This document shows positions 9,484 to 21,357 of a DNA stretch of 64,000 bases, piece after piece. The notes under the pieces were generated by a model. The model searched no databases and was not told the DNA's origin. It saw only the letters and a list, made by a program, of their open reading frames with translations. The stretch's first letter is position 1. Each line of letters opens with the position of its first letter. Source of the DNA: Brachybacterium massiliense. GTDB lineage: Bacteria > Actinomycetota > Actinomycetes > Actinomycetales > Dermabacteraceae. The DNA is taken from positions 124,001 through 188,000 of the forward strand of contig NZ_FXXB01000003.1 of assembly GCF_900184245.1 (NCBI RefSeq), read 5' to 3'. The position numbers and the translations under genes are program-made.

Positions 9484-11022
9484 TCAGAAGCGGCTCGAAC
9501 TGCCCGCCCCCGAGAAGCCGCCGCCCCCCGAGTAGCCCGAGAAGCTGCCTCCTCCTGAGGAGGAGGGCGCCCGATGGGTCTCCAGCGCGGACCCTGCGGA
9601 GTGCTGCCAGGTGTTCAGCCACAGCACGGGGCTCATCGCCCTGAAGGCGTCCGACGTGCCGCTGCGGCGGTCCCACCGCAGCCGACTCGCCCGCACCGAG
9701 CGGTAGACCGTGCTGTCCTCGACCTCCACCTCGCGCAGCAGCATCTGCTCGGTCTCGTCCTCGGCGAGTCGTTCGATCCGGTGGCGCTGGAGCAGCGTGG
9801 CCGCGGCCGAGAGCTCCTCGGTCAGGGCATCGAGCCGTGCGAGCGCCGCCTCGGGGGTGATCCTGTCCTCCTCGAGCTGCGCGGTGAGCGTGTCCATCTC
9901 CTCCGAGGCCGCGCGGCTGGCGGCCTCCAGCTCCTTCGCGGCAGCTCTCTCCGGCGTCGACATCTCGGAGAGCTCCTCGAGCACCTCGTCCACGGTCGCC
10001 ACCGAGTCCCGCAGCGGGGTCAGCTCGCGCTCCCAGCCCGTGCGCCAATCCCCGATGCGGTGGAGCAGATCGGCGGCGGAGACGATGTCGTCATCAGTGT
10101 CGTCGAGGAAGCTCACCGTGCTCTCGAGCTCGCGCGCCTGCTGGCGCTGCCGGGAGGTGAAGCCCCAGCTCCAAGGGCGATCCTCCGGCGCGGGCAGCTC
10201 CTCGCTCAGCCGGGTCGCCTCGGCGACCTTCGCCCGGTACTCCAGGTGGTCCCGCAGCACGGCCTGCGCGTAGGGAGAGGCCTCGGGGAGGGTGCTCGCG
10301 GCGGTGTCGGTGAGCTCGCGCGAGGCCAGCACCCCCTGGAAGCGCGGGAGCGCATCGTCCACACGGCGCCGTGCCGCGTCGCGCAGGCCGAGCATGGTCA
10401 GCGCGGCGCCGAGCGCGGCCGCGATCCCCACCGCTGCGGTCACGAGCGCGGCGGGCTTCTGCCACCAGGGGCGCAGCAGCAGATCCGCGTACTTCTCGGC
10501 CCCGGCCAGCAGCGCCGCCTCCCAGTCGCGATCACGGGCGTCGTCCTTCATCGCGTCCTGGACGGCGGTGAACTCGCCGTCGTCGAGCTTCACGTCCTCC
10601 CCGGCATAGGTGCCCACGAAGCGGTTGTCCGGGTCCAGGGCGATGATGACGGTGCCGTCGGCGAAGAGCACCCCGTCCGGTGACAGCATCGAGGGGTCCG
10701 TGGTGCGCGCATGGTTGAGCACCGCATCGTTCAGCGCCAGGTCATCGCTGGGCGAGGCGCCGTGGTCCGTGACGTCGAGGACCAGCACCACCAGATCGAC
10801 CTGCGTGCGGAAGTCGACGCCCCCGAGCTCGTCCTCGAGCTCGTCGCGGTCCACGGAGGCGGTGGTGTCGCGCACGGTCACCGAGCGCGGCGCCTCGGCA
10901 TGCGCGGCGCCCGGGGCGAGCAGCGCGGCGGCCAGCAGGACCAGGGCGAGGAGCATCGCTCGGAGCGAACGGGGTGCGAGCGGGGAGCGCGCCGGAGCGG
11001 CGGCGGAGGGGGATGGGCACAT
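9484..11022 (-). CDS. DUF5129-type secreted/membrane protein with TPM-like domain
   Basis: A 512-residue protein. It starts with a signal peptide or anchor (about residues 20-44, ending AHA), followed by a domain of about 130 residues resembling TPM domains (LVVLVLDVTDHG, LNDAVLNHAR, FADGTVIIALDPDNR, KYADLLLRPWW), one membrane helix near 190-212, a long charged alpha-helical region likely to form coiled coil, and a Ser/Gly-rich tail (SGGGSFSGYSGGGG) like that of many TPM proteins. I recognise it as DUF5129, found in Micrococcales; the function is unknown. The ATG at 11022 is supported by TACCGT 6 bases upstream. Confidence 0.75.
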   Translation of the reverse strand: MCPSPSAAAPARSPLAPRSLRAMLLALVLLAAALLAPGAAHAEAPRSVTVRDTTASVDRDELEDELGGVDFRTQVDLVVLVLDVTDHGASPSDDLALNDAVLNHARTTDPSMLSPDGVLFADGTVIIALDPDNRFVGTYAGEDVKLDDGEFTAVQDAMKDDARDRDWEAALLAGAEKYADLLLRPWWQKPAALVTAAVGIAAALGAALTMLGLRDAARRRVDDALPRFQGVLASRELTDTAASTLPEASPYAQAVLRDHLEYRAKVAEATRLSEELPAPEDRPWSWGFTSRQRQQARELESTVSFLDDTDDDIVSAADLLHRIGDWRTGWERELTPLRDSVATVDEVLEELSEMSTPERAAAKELEAASRAASEEMDTLTAQLEEDRITPEAALARLDALTEELSAAATLLQRHRIERLAEDETEQMLLREVEVEDSTVYRSVRASRLRWDRRSGTSDAFRAMSPVLWLNTWQHSAGSALETHRAPSSSGGGSFSGYSGGGGFSGAGSSSRF

Positions 11023-11028
11023 GGCTCG

Positions 11029-11034
11029 ACGGTA
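11029..11034 (-). promoter_or_regulatory. -10 box of leaderless promoter for the DUF5129 gene
   Basis: TACCGT on the minus strand is followed by 6 bases and then the ATG at 11022. Confidence 0.5.
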
Positions 11035-11143
11035 GAGCGCCGGGTGCCTCGGCGGCCCCCGACGATGGTCGGTCGCTCCGAGCAGTTCGAGGGATTCTCG
11101 CGGTCAATGTGAACTTCCTGAGCAGCCGTGCGCACCGCGCCGT

Positions 11144-11149
11144 TATGAT
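11144..11149 (+). promoter_or_regulatory. -10 box for cysK
   Basis: TATGAT matches the -10 consensus in five of six positions and lies 58 bases before the cysK ATG. No good -35 element is seen 16-18 bases upstream. The transcript would carry a leader with the AGGAG at 11200-11204. Confidence 0.5.
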
Positions 11150-11207
11150 CGGACCAAGGATCCCTTAGTGCTCGCCCCGCGCGGGCCCCGCAACGTCGAG
11201 GAGAAGC

Positions 11208-12137
11208 ATGCCCATCTACGAGAACGTCTCCGAGCTGGTCGGCCGCACCCCGCTGGTGAAGCTGAACCGTCTGGGCGATGACGTGAAGGCCACCGTCGTC
11301 GCGAAGCTCGAGTTCTACAACCCCGCCAACTCCGTCAAGGACCGCATCGGCGTGGCCATGATCGACGCGGCCGAGAAGTCCGGCGAGCTCCAGCCCGGCG
11401 GCACCATCGTCGAGGCCACCAGCGGCAACACCGGCATCGCGCTCGCGATGATCGGCAGCTCCCGCGGCTACAAGGTCATCCTCACGATGCCCGAGTCGAT
11501 GTCCAAGGAGCGGCGCATGCTGCTGCGCGCCTACGGCGCCGAGCTGATCCTCACCGAGGCCCCCAAGGGCATGAAGGGCGCCGTTGAGAAGGCCGAGGAG
11601 ATCGCCGCCGAGCGCGGTGCGGTCCAGGTCCGCCAGTTCGACAACCCCGCTAACGTCGAGATCCACCGTCGCACCACCGCCGAGGAGATCTGGAACGACA
11701 CCGACGGCACCGTCGACGCGGTCGTGGCCGGCATCGGCACCGGCGGCACCATCAGCGGCGTCGGCCAGGTGCTCAAGGAGCGCAAGCCCGAGGTGAAGAT
11801 CATCGCCGTCGAGCCGGAGGAGTCCGCGATCCTCAACGGCGGCCAGCCCGGCCCCCACAAGATCCAGGGCCTCGGCGCGAACTTCGTGCCCAGCATCCTG
11901 GACCGCGAGATCTACGACGAGGTCCTCGACATCGACGCGGAGACCGCCATGGAGCGCGCCCGCTCCGTCGCCGCGACCGAGGGCCTGCTGGTCGGCATCT
12001 CCTCCGGTGCGTCGATCGAGGCCGCCGCCCGCGTCGGCGCCCGCGAGGAGTTCGCGGGGAAGACCATCGTGGTGGTCGTCCCCTCCTTCGGCGAGCGCTA
12101 CCTCTCCACCCCGCTGTTCGCGCAGTACGCGGACTGA
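11208..12137 (+). CDS. cysK: Cysteine synthase (O-acetylserine sulfhydrylase)
   Basis: A 309-residue PLP enzyme that makes cysteine from O-acetylserine and sulfide. The PLP lysine lies in [11 protein letters not shown] near residue 43, the substrate loop TSGNTG near 70, and the phosphate-binding glycine loop [10 protein letters not shown] near 178. Length and sequence match CysK rather than cystathionine beta-synthase. AGGAG precedes the ATG at 11208. The serine acetyltransferase follows after 13 bases, so the two steps of cysteine synthesis share an operon and the proteins may form the cysteine synthase complex. Confidence 0.96.
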   Translation: MPIYENVSELVGRTPLVKLNRLGDDVKATVVAKLEFYNPANSVKDRIGVAMIDAAEKSGELQPGGTIVEATSGNTGIALAMIGSSRGYKVILTMPESMSKERRMLLRAYGAELILTEAPKGMKGAVEKAEEIAAERGAVQVRQFDNPANVEIHRRTTAEEIWNDTDGTVDAVVAGIGTGGTISGVGQVLKERKPEVKIIAVEPEESAILNGGQPGPHKIQGLGANFVPSILDREIYDEVLDIDAETAMERARSVAATEGLLVGISSGASIEAAARVGAREEFAGKTIVVVVPSFGERYLSTPLFAQYAD

Positions 12138-12150
12138 CGCAGGAGCGAGA

Positions 12151-12738
12151 ATGGCGAAGAGCCCGCTCGATCGGGTGATGGGCGTCGTCGCGACGGTCCG
12201 GGAGGACCTCGCGGCGGCGCATCGTCGCGATCCCGCGGCGACGGATGATCTCGCGATCGTCCTGACCTCTCCCGGCCTCCACGCGATCTGGACCCACCGC
12301 GTCGCGCATCGCCTGTGGAAGCGCGGCGCGAAGCTGCCGGCCCTCGTGCTCGCCCAGGGCGCACGCTCGATCACCGGCGTGGAGATCCACCCCGGGGCGA
12401 CGATCGGCCGGCGCTTCTTCATCGACCACGGCATGGGCGTGGTGGTGGGGGAGACCGCCGAGGTGGGGGACGATGTGATGCTCTACCACGGCGTCACCCT
12501 GGGAGGCCGCTCGATGGAGCGGGTCAAGCGTCACCCCACGGTCGAGGACGGGGTGACGATCGGTGCCGGGGCGCGCGTGCTCGGCCCCGTCGTGATCGGC
12601 GAGGAGTCGCAGATCGGCGCCAACGCCGTGGTGGTCAAGGACGTCCCTGCCGGGGCCACCGCGATCGGGATCCCCGCGACGGTGCGCAGCGGAGCCGCCC
12701 ATCCCGAGGAGCAGATGGATCCCGCGATCTGGATCTGA
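12151..12738 (+). CDS. cysE: Serine O-acetyltransferase
   Basis: A 195-residue left-handed beta-helix acetyltransferase that supplies O-acetylserine to CysK. The hexapeptide-repeat region runs from about residue 70 ([40 protein letters not shown]) to about 170 ([22 protein letters not shown]). It is the short EpsC/Gram-positive type without the N-terminal domain of the E. coli enzyme. The C-terminal residues end in DPAIWI; a terminal Ile is what CysE uses to plug the CysK active site. Start ATG 12151 with AGGAG upstream; a longer in-frame start would lie inside cysK. Confidence 0.95.
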   Translation: MAKSPLDRVMGVVATVREDLAAAHRRDPAATDDLAIVLTSPGLHAIWTHRVAHRLWKRGAKLPALVLAQGARSITGVEIHPGATIGRRFFIDHGMGVVVGETAEVGDDVMLYHGVTLGGRSMERVKRHPTVEDGVTIGAGARVLGPVVIGEESQIGANAVVVKDVPAGATAIGIPATVRSGAAHPEEQMDPAIWI

Positions 12739-12757
12739 GCGCTGAGACCGGACCGGA

Positions 12758-13537
12758 TCAGCTCAGGAACGGGTCCAGGAACGAGGTGCCGCCCACCTTG
12801 TGCAGGGCACGCTCCCAGGCGGGGAGCACCTCATGGGCGTCCTCGGCGATCACATGATCGAAGAAGGAGCGCGCGGTCTCGGGCGGGTCGATGTCCACCA
12901 GCACCGTGGTCGCGCCGTGCTCGGCCGCGAGCGGGGCCAGCTGCGCGGCGGGGAAGACCACGCCGCTGGTGCCGACGGCGACGAACAGATCCGCGCGCTG
13001 CGCGAGACGCACCGCGAGGTCCAGCTCCGCCTGGGGCAGCGCCTCGTCGAAGAGCACGACGTCGGGCCTGGTCCGGGCGCCGCAGTGCGGGCAGTCGGCG
13101 GGCACCCCGTGGTCCTCCGCCGAGGAGCCGGCGCCGGGCGTCAGGGGCGCCTTCCAGCGGCACTCCGGATCCAGGCACACCGCGTGCAGGGCGCTGCCGT
13201 GCAGCTCGGCGACCACCTCGCTGCCCGCGGCCTGGTGCAGGCCGTCGATGTTCTGCGTGATCACGGGAGAGCCGAGCCGGGCGATCGCCCGGTGCCCGGG
13301 GGTGGGGCCGTGGTCCAGCGCGATCCGCGCCATGCGGCCCCACACGTTCCACAGCTGCGGCAGCGACTCGGGCAGCAGCTCGGCATGCATCGCCTGCTCG
13401 GTCTCCGGCTCGAGGGCCCACAGCCCTTCGGGGCCGCGGAAGGTGCCCAGACCGGTGCGGGCGCTGATGCCCGAACCGGTCAGGAACACGATCTCGCGAT
13501 GCTCGGGTCCCGGGGAGAACCGGGCGGCGGGGCTCAC
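12758..13537 (-). CDS. Sir2-family NAD-dependent protein deacylase (sirtuin)
   Basis: A 259-residue sirtuin that removes acyl groups from lysines using NAD. Visible motifs: the NAD loop FLTGSGISARTGLGTFRG near residue 20, TQNIDGLHQAAGS near 95, the catalytic His in AELHG, zinc cysteines CLDPEC and CPHC, and VGTSGVVFPAA. Most class III bacterial sirtuins carry Ala-x-Tyr/Arg desuccinylation residues; I did not resolve these. The GTG start at 13537 overlaps the stop of the aldo-keto reductase by four bases with GAGGAG upstream, so translation is coupled. A link to acetyl-CoA synthetase (46824-48803) is plausible but not contextual. Confidence 0.9.
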   Translation of the reverse strand: MSPAARFSPGPEHREIVFLTGSGISARTGLGTFRGPEGLWALEPETEQAMHAELLPESLPQLWNVWGRMARIALDHGPTPGHRAIARLGSPVITQNIDGLHQAAGSEVVAELHGSALHAVCLDPECRWKAPLTPGAGSSAEDHGVPADCPHCGARTRPDVVLFDEALPQAELDLAVRLAQRADLFVAVGTSGVVFPAAQLAPLAAEHGATTVLVDIDPPETARSFFDHVIAEDAHEVLPAWERALHKVGGTSFLDPFLS

Positions 13538-14379
13538 CACTCCTCGTGCTCCCGCGAGTCCCAGGCGGTCTCCTCGCCCAGGTCGAGGGTCGCCAGCAGC
13601 GCGCGGTCCTCGTCGTCCAAGACGATCCGGTCGAGGGAGGCGTTGTCGAGCTGGCGCTGCGGGTCCGTGGACTTCGGGATCACCACGATGTCCTGGTCGA
13701 TCGCCCAGCGCAGCGAGACCTGGGAGGGAGCGGCGCCGTGCTTGCGCGCCACCTTGCGCAGCGCGAACTGCTCGGCCAGGCCCTCGCGGCCGCCCAGCGG
13801 GCCCCACGCCTGGGTGACGATCCCGTGCTCGCGGTGGAAGGCCACCGCCTCCGGCCGCTGCAGGGCAGGGGAGAGCTGGATCTGGTTCACCTCCGGGGTC
13901 ACGCCGGTGGCGTCGATGAGCTCCTGGAGCTGCTCGGGCCGGAAATTGGAGACGCCGATGTGCTGCGCGAGGCCCTCCTCCTTGAGATCGATCAGGGTGC
14001 GCCAGGTCTCGAGCGCGAGCCCGCGGGAGGGGTTCGGCCAGTGGATGAGCACGAGCGCCGCGCTGTCGAGGCCGAGCCGGCGCAGCGAGCCCAGCAGACC
14101 CTCGCGAGCGGCCTCGCGCCCCTGATCGCCCCCGGCGATCTTGGTGGTCACCAGGGTCTCGTCGGGATCCACGCCGCTGCCGCGCACGCCCTGCCCCACG
14201 GCGGCCTCGTTGCCGTACTGCGCGGCGGTGTCGATCAGGCGGTAGCCGGCCCGCACCGCGGACGCCACGGCCCGGGCCCCCTCGACGCCCTTCATGCTGG
14301 AGGTGCCGAAGCCGATCAGCGGGAACGGTGAGCCGTCGGCGAGGGTGGTGGTGGGGATGGACAGCGTGGTCGCGGACAT
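13534..14379 (-). CDS. Aldo/keto reductase
   Basis: A 281-residue NADPH-dependent reductase of the aldo-keto reductase superfamily (AKR5-like, the 2,5-diketo-gluconate reductase group). It has the TIM-barrel landmarks [21 protein letters not shown] with the catalytic Tyr, the His in [20 protein letters not shown], and [15 protein letters not shown] for the cofactor. The ATG at 14379 is chosen because AGGAGG stands 6 bases upstream; the longer reading frame adds 15 unrelated residues. It is followed by the sirtuin gene with a four-base overlap. The natural substrate is unknown. Confidence 0.9.
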   Translation of the reverse strand: MSATTLSIPTTTLADGSPFPLIGFGTSSMKGVEGARAVASAVRAGYRLIDTAAQYGNEAAVGQGVRGSGVDPDETLVTTKIAGGDQGREAAREGLLGSLRRLGLDSAALVLIHWPNPSRGLALETWRTLIDLKEEGLAQHIGVSNFRPEQLQELIDATGVTPEVNQIQLSPALQRPEAVAFHREHGIVTQAWGPLGGREGLAEQFALRKVARKHGAAPSQVSLRWAIDQDIVVIPKSTDPQRQLDNASLDRIVLDDEDRALLATLDLGEETAWDSREHEEW

Positions 14380-14473
14380 CGAGGACCTCCTGGAGAGTGC
14401 GAGGGACGGTGCCAGCGTATCCATCTCTCCCGCGAGGATGCACGGCGGCCGCCGGCCCCGGCCCCGGCTCTGC

Positions 14474-14479
14474 TAGCGT
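14474..14479 (+). promoter_or_regulatory. Candidate -10 box for arginine deiminase
   Basis: TAGCGT lies 28 bases before the ATG at 14508; a GCAGGAG ribosome binding site follows at 14497-14503, so this transcript would have a short leader. Confidence 0.4.
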
Positions 14480-14507
14480 GCTCGCACCCCGACCCCGCAG
14501 GAGTGCC

Positions 14508-15740
14508 ATGGATGCCACCCCCTCGCAGCGGACCGGAGTGCATGACGAGATCTCGCCGCTGCGGCGCGTGATCGTCCACGCCCCCGGCCCCGAGCTCGAA
14601 CGACTCACCCCCGACACCCGCGAGCAGCTGCTCTTCGACGAGGTGCTCTGGCGGGACCGCGCACAGGCCCAGCACGCGGAGTTCACGACCCTGCTCGCCG
14701 CCGAGAGCGTCGAGGTGCTCGAGCTGCGGGACCTGCTGACCGATCTGCTCACCGACCCCGGCCTGCGCGAGGAGCTGCTGGCCCGCGCCCTGGACCCCGC
14801 CACGCTCGGGGACATCGCGGTGCAGGACCTCCACGAGGCCCTCGCCGGGCATGGCCCCGAGCCGCTCGCGGACGTGCTGATCGGCGGGATCACCGTCGGA
14901 GAGCTGCGTGCGCTGGGCGTCGCGCCCCGCTCGATCGCCCTCCAGCGTGTGAGCGAGGAGCACCTGGTGCTGGACCCGCTGCCCAACCATCTGTTCACCC
15001 GCGACCCCTCCGCCTGGATCGGGGACGTGGTCTCGGTCAGCCCCATGCGGCATCCGGCGCGCCGCCGCGAGAGCCTCCACCTGGAGATGATCTACCGCCA
15101 CCACCCCGTCTTCGGCGGAGCCGCCGCCCCGCGCAGGCTCCTGGGCAGCGGCGGCGCCGGCGCCGCGACCGTCGAGGGCGGGGACGTGATGATGCTGTCG
15201 CCGCAGGTGGTCGCGGTGGGGATGTCGGAGCGCACGAGCGCCGTCGGCGTCGAACGGCTCGCCGCAGATCTGCTGGCCGACGGGACGATCGAACGAGTGA
15301 TCGCGATCGCCCTGCCGCACCGCCGCTCGATGATGCATCTGGACACCGTCACCACCGTGGTCGACCACGAGTCGATGGTCCGCTTCGGGCCGCTGGGGCT
15401 GCTGGAGACCTTCGAGATCACCCGCCCCGCGGACCGGCTCGTCTCCCGCGCCCGGGCGGGGGACGAGATGGATCAGGTGCTCGCCCGCGGGCTCGGGGTG
15501 GAAGCGCTGCGGGTGCTGACCCCGCCGCTGGACCCCTACGCGGCCGCGCGCGAGCAGTGGGACGACGGCTGCAACGTGCTGGCCCTCGCGCCGGGGAAGG
15601 TGGTGGCCTACGAGCGCGCCGCGGCGACCAACGAGTACCTGCGCGCCCAGGGCGTCGAGGTGCTCGAGTTCGCCGGGGACGAGCTGGGCCGCGGCCGCGG
15701 CGGACCGCGCTGCATGAGCTGCCCGGTCGCACGGGGCTGA
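14508..15740 (+). CDS. arcA: Arginine deiminase
   Basis: A 410-residue enzyme converting arginine to citrulline and ammonia. Family motifs are present: [22 protein letters not shown] at the N-terminus, [12 protein letters not shown] near 170, VEGGDVMML near 225, [13 protein letters not shown] near 268, and the catalytic Cys402 in RCMSCP at the C-terminus. AGGAG precedes the ATG at 14508. It stands alone: no arcB carbamoyltransferase, arcC kinase or ArcD antiporter is next to it in the window, so the energy-yielding pathway, if complete, has partners elsewhere. Confidence 0.95.
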   Translation: MDATPSQRTGVHDEISPLRRVIVHAPGPELERLTPDTREQLLFDEVLWRDRAQAQHAEFTTLLAAESVEVLELRDLLTDLLTDPGLREELLARALDPATLGDIAVQDLHEALAGHGPEPLADVLIGGITVGELRALGVAPRSIALQRVSEEHLVLDPLPNHLFTRDPSAWIGDVVSVSPMRHPARRRESLHLEMIYRHHPVFGGAAAPRRLLGSGGAGAATVEGGDVMMLSPQVVAVGMSERTSAVGVERLAADLLADGTIERVIAIALPHRRSMMHLDTVTTVVDHESMVRFGPLGLLETFEITRPADRLVSRARAGDEMDQVLARGLGVEALRVLTPPLDPYAAAREQWDDGCNVLALAPGKVVAYERAAATNEYLRAQGVEVLEFAGDELGRGRGGPRCMSCPVARG

Positions 15741-15833
15741 CAGGGCCTGGGGATCCGAGGATCCGAGGGGCCGCGGGGCCGAAGAGTCCCGGGTCCGAAG
15801 AGTCCCTGTGCCGAACGGTCGAGGAGCGGCGGC

Positions 15834-16406
15834 TCAGCGCCGCGTGGGCGGCGGCGGATCGGCCGCTGTCTGCAGCGGCTGCTCATAGGCGGGCAGCGGC
15901 TCGCTCAGCGACCGCTCGAGCAGCAGCTGCTGGGCGCCGAACTCCTCGAGCCCCTTGCGCACGGTGAAGCCGAGCTTGCGCAGCAGGGCCACGCTGCGCT
16001 TGTTGCGGGTCTGGCTGATCGCGATGACGTGCTCGTCCTCGAGCTCCTCGCGCGCCCACTCCAGCAGCGCGATGCACGACTCGGCGGCATAGCCCTGACC
16101 GGTCCACTCCGGCAGCAGGGCATAGGAGAGCTCGAGCTCGCCGCGGTCGTAGCTGAGGGTGATCGAGCCGATCAGGGTGTCCTCCTCCGCGAGGGCCAGC
16201 GCCCAACGCCCCCAGGTCAGGCCCAGCGGGGAGAGCTCGAGCGCCTGCCGCGAGGCGTAGTCGACCGCGCCCCCGAGGTACTCACGGGTGACCGGATCCG
16301 TCATCAGGCGGATCAGGGATTCGCGGTCGGCGTCGCCCGGCGGCCGGATCACCAGCCGCGGGCTGCGGATCCGTACCGGCCACTCTGTCGTGCCTTCCCG
16401 TGTCAC
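15834..16406 (-). CDS. GNAT acetyltransferase, RimJ/RimL-like
   Basis: A 190-residue acyltransferase. It begins RIRSPRLVIRPPGDADRESLIRLM, the usual start of the RimJ/RimL group, and has the acetyl-CoA loop region around LLPEWTGQGYAAESCIALLEWARE near 105 and a Leu-rich C-terminal strand (RNKRSVALLRKLGF). The start is GTG at 16406, backed by TACCGT 6 bases upstream. The target could be a ribosomal protein N-terminus or a small molecule; the sequence does not say. Confidence 0.8.
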   Translation of the reverse strand: MTREGTTEWPVRIRSPRLVIRPPGDADRESLIRLMTDPVTREYLGGAVDYASRQALELSPLGLTWGRWALALAEEDTLIGSITLSYDRGELELSYALLPEWTGQGYAAESCIALLEWAREELEDEHVIAISQTRNKRSVALLRKLGFTVRKGLEEFGAQQLLLERSLSEPLPAYEQPLQTAADPPPPTRR

Positions 16407-16412
16407 GCCCCC

Positions 16413-16418
16413 ACGGTA
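16413..16418 (-). promoter_or_regulatory. -10 box of leaderless promoter for the GNAT gene
   Basis: TACCGT on the minus strand, 6 bases before the GTG at 16406. Confidence 0.5.
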
Positions 16419-16513
16419 CTAGGTTCCCGGGCATGCTCCGCAGGTCCTCCGCCCCGGCCGCCCTCACCTCGCGCCGTGTACCGGGGACGTCCGCATGGGA
16501 GGCGGCGGAACGG

Positions 16514-16573
16514 TATGGTGAGCCCTGAGGCACAGCGGTGTGCCGCACAGGTCGGTCCACGGCCCATGCCGTG
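16514..16573 (+). promoter_or_regulatory. gcvT upstream leader with two hairpins
   Basis: A weak TATGGT box (16514-16519) is followed by two short perfect hairpins: 16529-16534 with 16539-16544, and 16558-16563 with 16568-16573. I do not see the conserved glycine aptamer blocks. The region may be only a structured leader. Confidence 0.3.
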
Positions 16574-16634
16574 CTGTGCGATGGCGCGGTGGGGACCGGA
16601 GTCGAACCTCTCCCCGGGACGAGTAAGGAGCACC

Positions 16635-17768
16635 ATGGTCGATCAGGACCTGCGCAGCACTGCACTGGAGGCGGTCCACCGCTCGCTGGGAGCGACCTTC
16701 ACGGACTTCGCGGGATGGCAGATGCCCGTCCGCTACGACTCCGATCTCGCCGAGCACCGGGCGGTGCGCGAGAGCGCCGGGATCTTCGACCTCAGCCACA
16801 TGGGGGAGATCCACCTGCGCGGCCCCCGGGCCGGCGAGGCGCTCGACCACGCGCTCGCGGGGAAGCTCTCGGCCATGTCCGTGGGCCGCGCGAAGTACTC
16901 GTTGCTGCTCACCGAGGACGGCGGCGTGATCGACGACGTCATCACCTACCGATTGGCACAGGACCACTTCCTAGTGGTCGCCAACGCCTCCAACGCCGAG
17001 GTCGACTCCCATGAGCTCACCGAGCGCGCGAAGGGCTTCGACGTCGAGGTGGACGACGCCTCGGACCGCACCTCGCTGATCGCCGTGCAGGGCCCCGCGA
17101 GCGAGCAGATCCTGCTCGACGCGCTGCTGGGAGCTGACGGCGGCGTCGAAGGCATCACCGCCGAGGACCTCACCTCGATGCGGAACTACCGCTTCGCCGC
17201 CGGCAGCTATCGCGGTCACGAGCTGCTGATCGCCCGCACCGGCTACACCGGCGAGGACGGCTTCGAGCTGTACGTCTCCGACGAGCTCGCCGCCGCGCTG
17301 TGGGAGCAGCTCAGCGCCGCTGGCGGGGACCGCCTGACCCCGTGCGGCCTCGCCTGCCGCGACACGCTGCGGCTCGAGGCCGGCATGCCGCTGTACGGCA
17401 ACGAGCTCGGCCGCGACATCTTCCCCGCCCAGACCGGCATGGAGCGCGTGGTCGCCCTGTCCTCCAAGGGCGACTTCGTGGGCCGCGCCGGCATCGAGGC
17501 GGCCGATCTCTCCGACCGACCGGTCCTGGTGGGACTGGTCGCCGACGGGCGCCGCGCGGCCCGCGCCGGTGCCCAGGTGCGCGACGGCGAGGGCCGCGAG
17601 GTCGGGGCGATCGCCTCGGGCGCGCTGTCCCCGACCCTCGGCCATCCCATCGCGATGGCTTTCGTCCGTACCGACGTCGCCGAGCCCGGCACCGAGCTGA
17701 TCGCCGATGTCCGCGGCAAGGACCTCCCGGTCCGCGTCGTCGAGCTGCCGTTCTACCGCCGCGGCTGA
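16635..17768 (+). CDS. gcvT: Glycine cleavage system T protein (aminomethyltransferase)
   Basis: A 377-residue folate-dependent enzyme that releases ammonia from the aminomethyl-lipoyl H protein and passes the C1 unit to tetrahydrofolate. Motifs: FTDFAGWQMPVRY near 23, FDLSHMGE near 50, the folate region RTGYTGEDGFELY near 200, and GLACRDTLRLEAGMPLYGNEL near 240. The ATG at 16635 has AAGGAG upstream; the reading frame is open for 200 codons further upstream but that part is the shadow of other genes. gcvH follows after 49 bases and gcvP after that. Confidence 0.95.
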   Translation: MVDQDLRSTALEAVHRSLGATFTDFAGWQMPVRYDSDLAEHRAVRESAGIFDLSHMGEIHLRGPRAGEALDHALAGKLSAMSVGRAKYSLLLTEDGGVIDDVITYRLAQDHFLVVANASNAEVDSHELTERAKGFDVEVDDASDRTSLIAVQGPASEQILLDALLGADGGVEGITAEDLTSMRNYRFAAGSYRGHELLIARTGYTGEDGFELYVSDELAAALWEQLSAAGGDRLTPCGLACRDTLRLEAGMPLYGNELGRDIFPAQTGMERVVALSSKGDFVGRAGIEAADLSDRPVLVGLVADGRRAARAGAQVRDGEGREVGAIASGALSPTLGHPIAMAFVRTDVAEPGTELIADVRGKDLPVRVVELPFYRRG

Positions 17769-17817
17769 CCCCACAGATTCCCCGAGCAGTCCCGAACCTC
17801 CAGGAAGGACCATCCTC

Positions 17818-18189
17818 ATGTCCGCAGAACTCCTCTTCAGCAAGGACCACGAGTGGGTCCGCGTCGAGTCCGACGGCCTCGCCGTCATCGGCGTGACCGA
17901 TTACGCCGCCGAGCAGCTCGGGGATGTCGTCTACGTGGACCTCCCCGCCGTCGACGACGAGATCACCGCCGGCACCGAGATGGGAGAGATCGAGTCCACC
18001 AAGTCCGTCTCGGACCTGTTCTCCCCGCTCAGCGGCACCGTGGTCGAGATCAACGACGCCGTGGTCGACACCCCCGAGCTGGTCAACTCCTCGCCGTTCG
18101 AGGAGGGCTGGCTGCTGAAGGCTCGCTTCGACGCGCTGCCCGACGATCTCCTGAGCGCCGAGGACTACAAGGCCTTCACCGAGTCCTGA
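17818..18189 (+). CDS. gcvH: Glycine cleavage system H protein
   Basis: A 123-residue lipoyl carrier that shuttles the aminomethyl group between GcvP, GcvT and the dehydrogenase. The lipoylation site is Lys62 in GEIESTKSVSDLFSP. It starts at ATG 17818 with AGGAAGG upstream and ends in AEDYKAFTES. Length and spacing match the family. It lies between gcvT and gcvP. Confidence 0.96.
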   Translation: MSAELLFSKDHEWVRVESDGLAVIGVTDYAAEQLGDVVYVDLPAVDDEITAGTEMGEIESTKSVSDLFSPLSGTVVEINDAVVDTPELVNSSPFEEGWLLKARFDALPDDLLSAEDYKAFTES

Positions 18190-18300
18190 CGGGCGCGGGG
18201 CGGGCGCCGTCGTGCGGCCGCCCCTCGCCGGTGCCGCGCAGGTGGCGCGGACGGACACCTCCACCCAGATCAGCTCACAGACCCCAGGGGCACTCCTTCC

Positions 18301-21249
<2,949 letters not shown>

Positions 21250-21253
21250 CCAG

Positions 21254-21299
21254 CGCCACGCGGGCGCGCACCGCGCAGGCGTCGCGCGCCCGGGTGGCG
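21254..21299 (+). terminator. Terminator after gcvP
   Basis: Outer stem 21254-21259 with 21294-21299 and inner stem 21262-21269 with 21284-21291, separated by a 2x2 internal loop. It starts 5 bases after the gcvP stop. No U-tract. Confidence 0.6.
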
Positions 21300-21308
21300 T
21301 GAACCATC

Positions 21309-21338
21309 ATGACGCCCCGGTTTCCGGCCCGGCGTCAT
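21309..21338. promoter_or_regulatory. Inverted repeat upstream of the MetE-like gene
   Basis: ATGACGCC (21309-21316) and GGCGTCAT (21331-21338) form a perfect inverted repeat 14 bases apart. It ends 6 bases before the TACGCT -10 box, so it covers the -35 region. This could be a dimeric-repressor site; it could also act as a second weak terminator hairpin for gcvP. Confidence 0.4.
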
Positions 21339-21344
21339 TGCTCG

Positions 21345-21350
21345 TACGCT
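21345..21350 (+). promoter_or_regulatory. -10 box of leaderless promoter for the MetE-like gene
   Basis: TACGCT is followed by 7 bases and the ATG at 21358. Confidence 0.5.
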
Positions 21351-21357
21351 CTCGTCC

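Noticed and set aside
12758..15046. A 762-codon open frame extending the sirtuin through the reductase and deiminase
   Set aside because: High GC leaves alternative frames open; only the last 259 codons match sirtuins and the GTG overlap at 13537 gives a natural start.
15741..15833. Short direct repeats (GGATCCGA, CGAAGAGTCC) after arcA
   Set aside because: Two copies each of 8-10 bases in a GC-rich gap; no stem with real length and no link to mobile DNA.
16601..16625. T-arm-like string (GGTTCGACTCC on the minus strand) before gcvT
   Set aside because: The flanking bases do not form a 5-bp T stem, and no acceptor, D or anticodon arm can be drawn, so it is not a tRNA.
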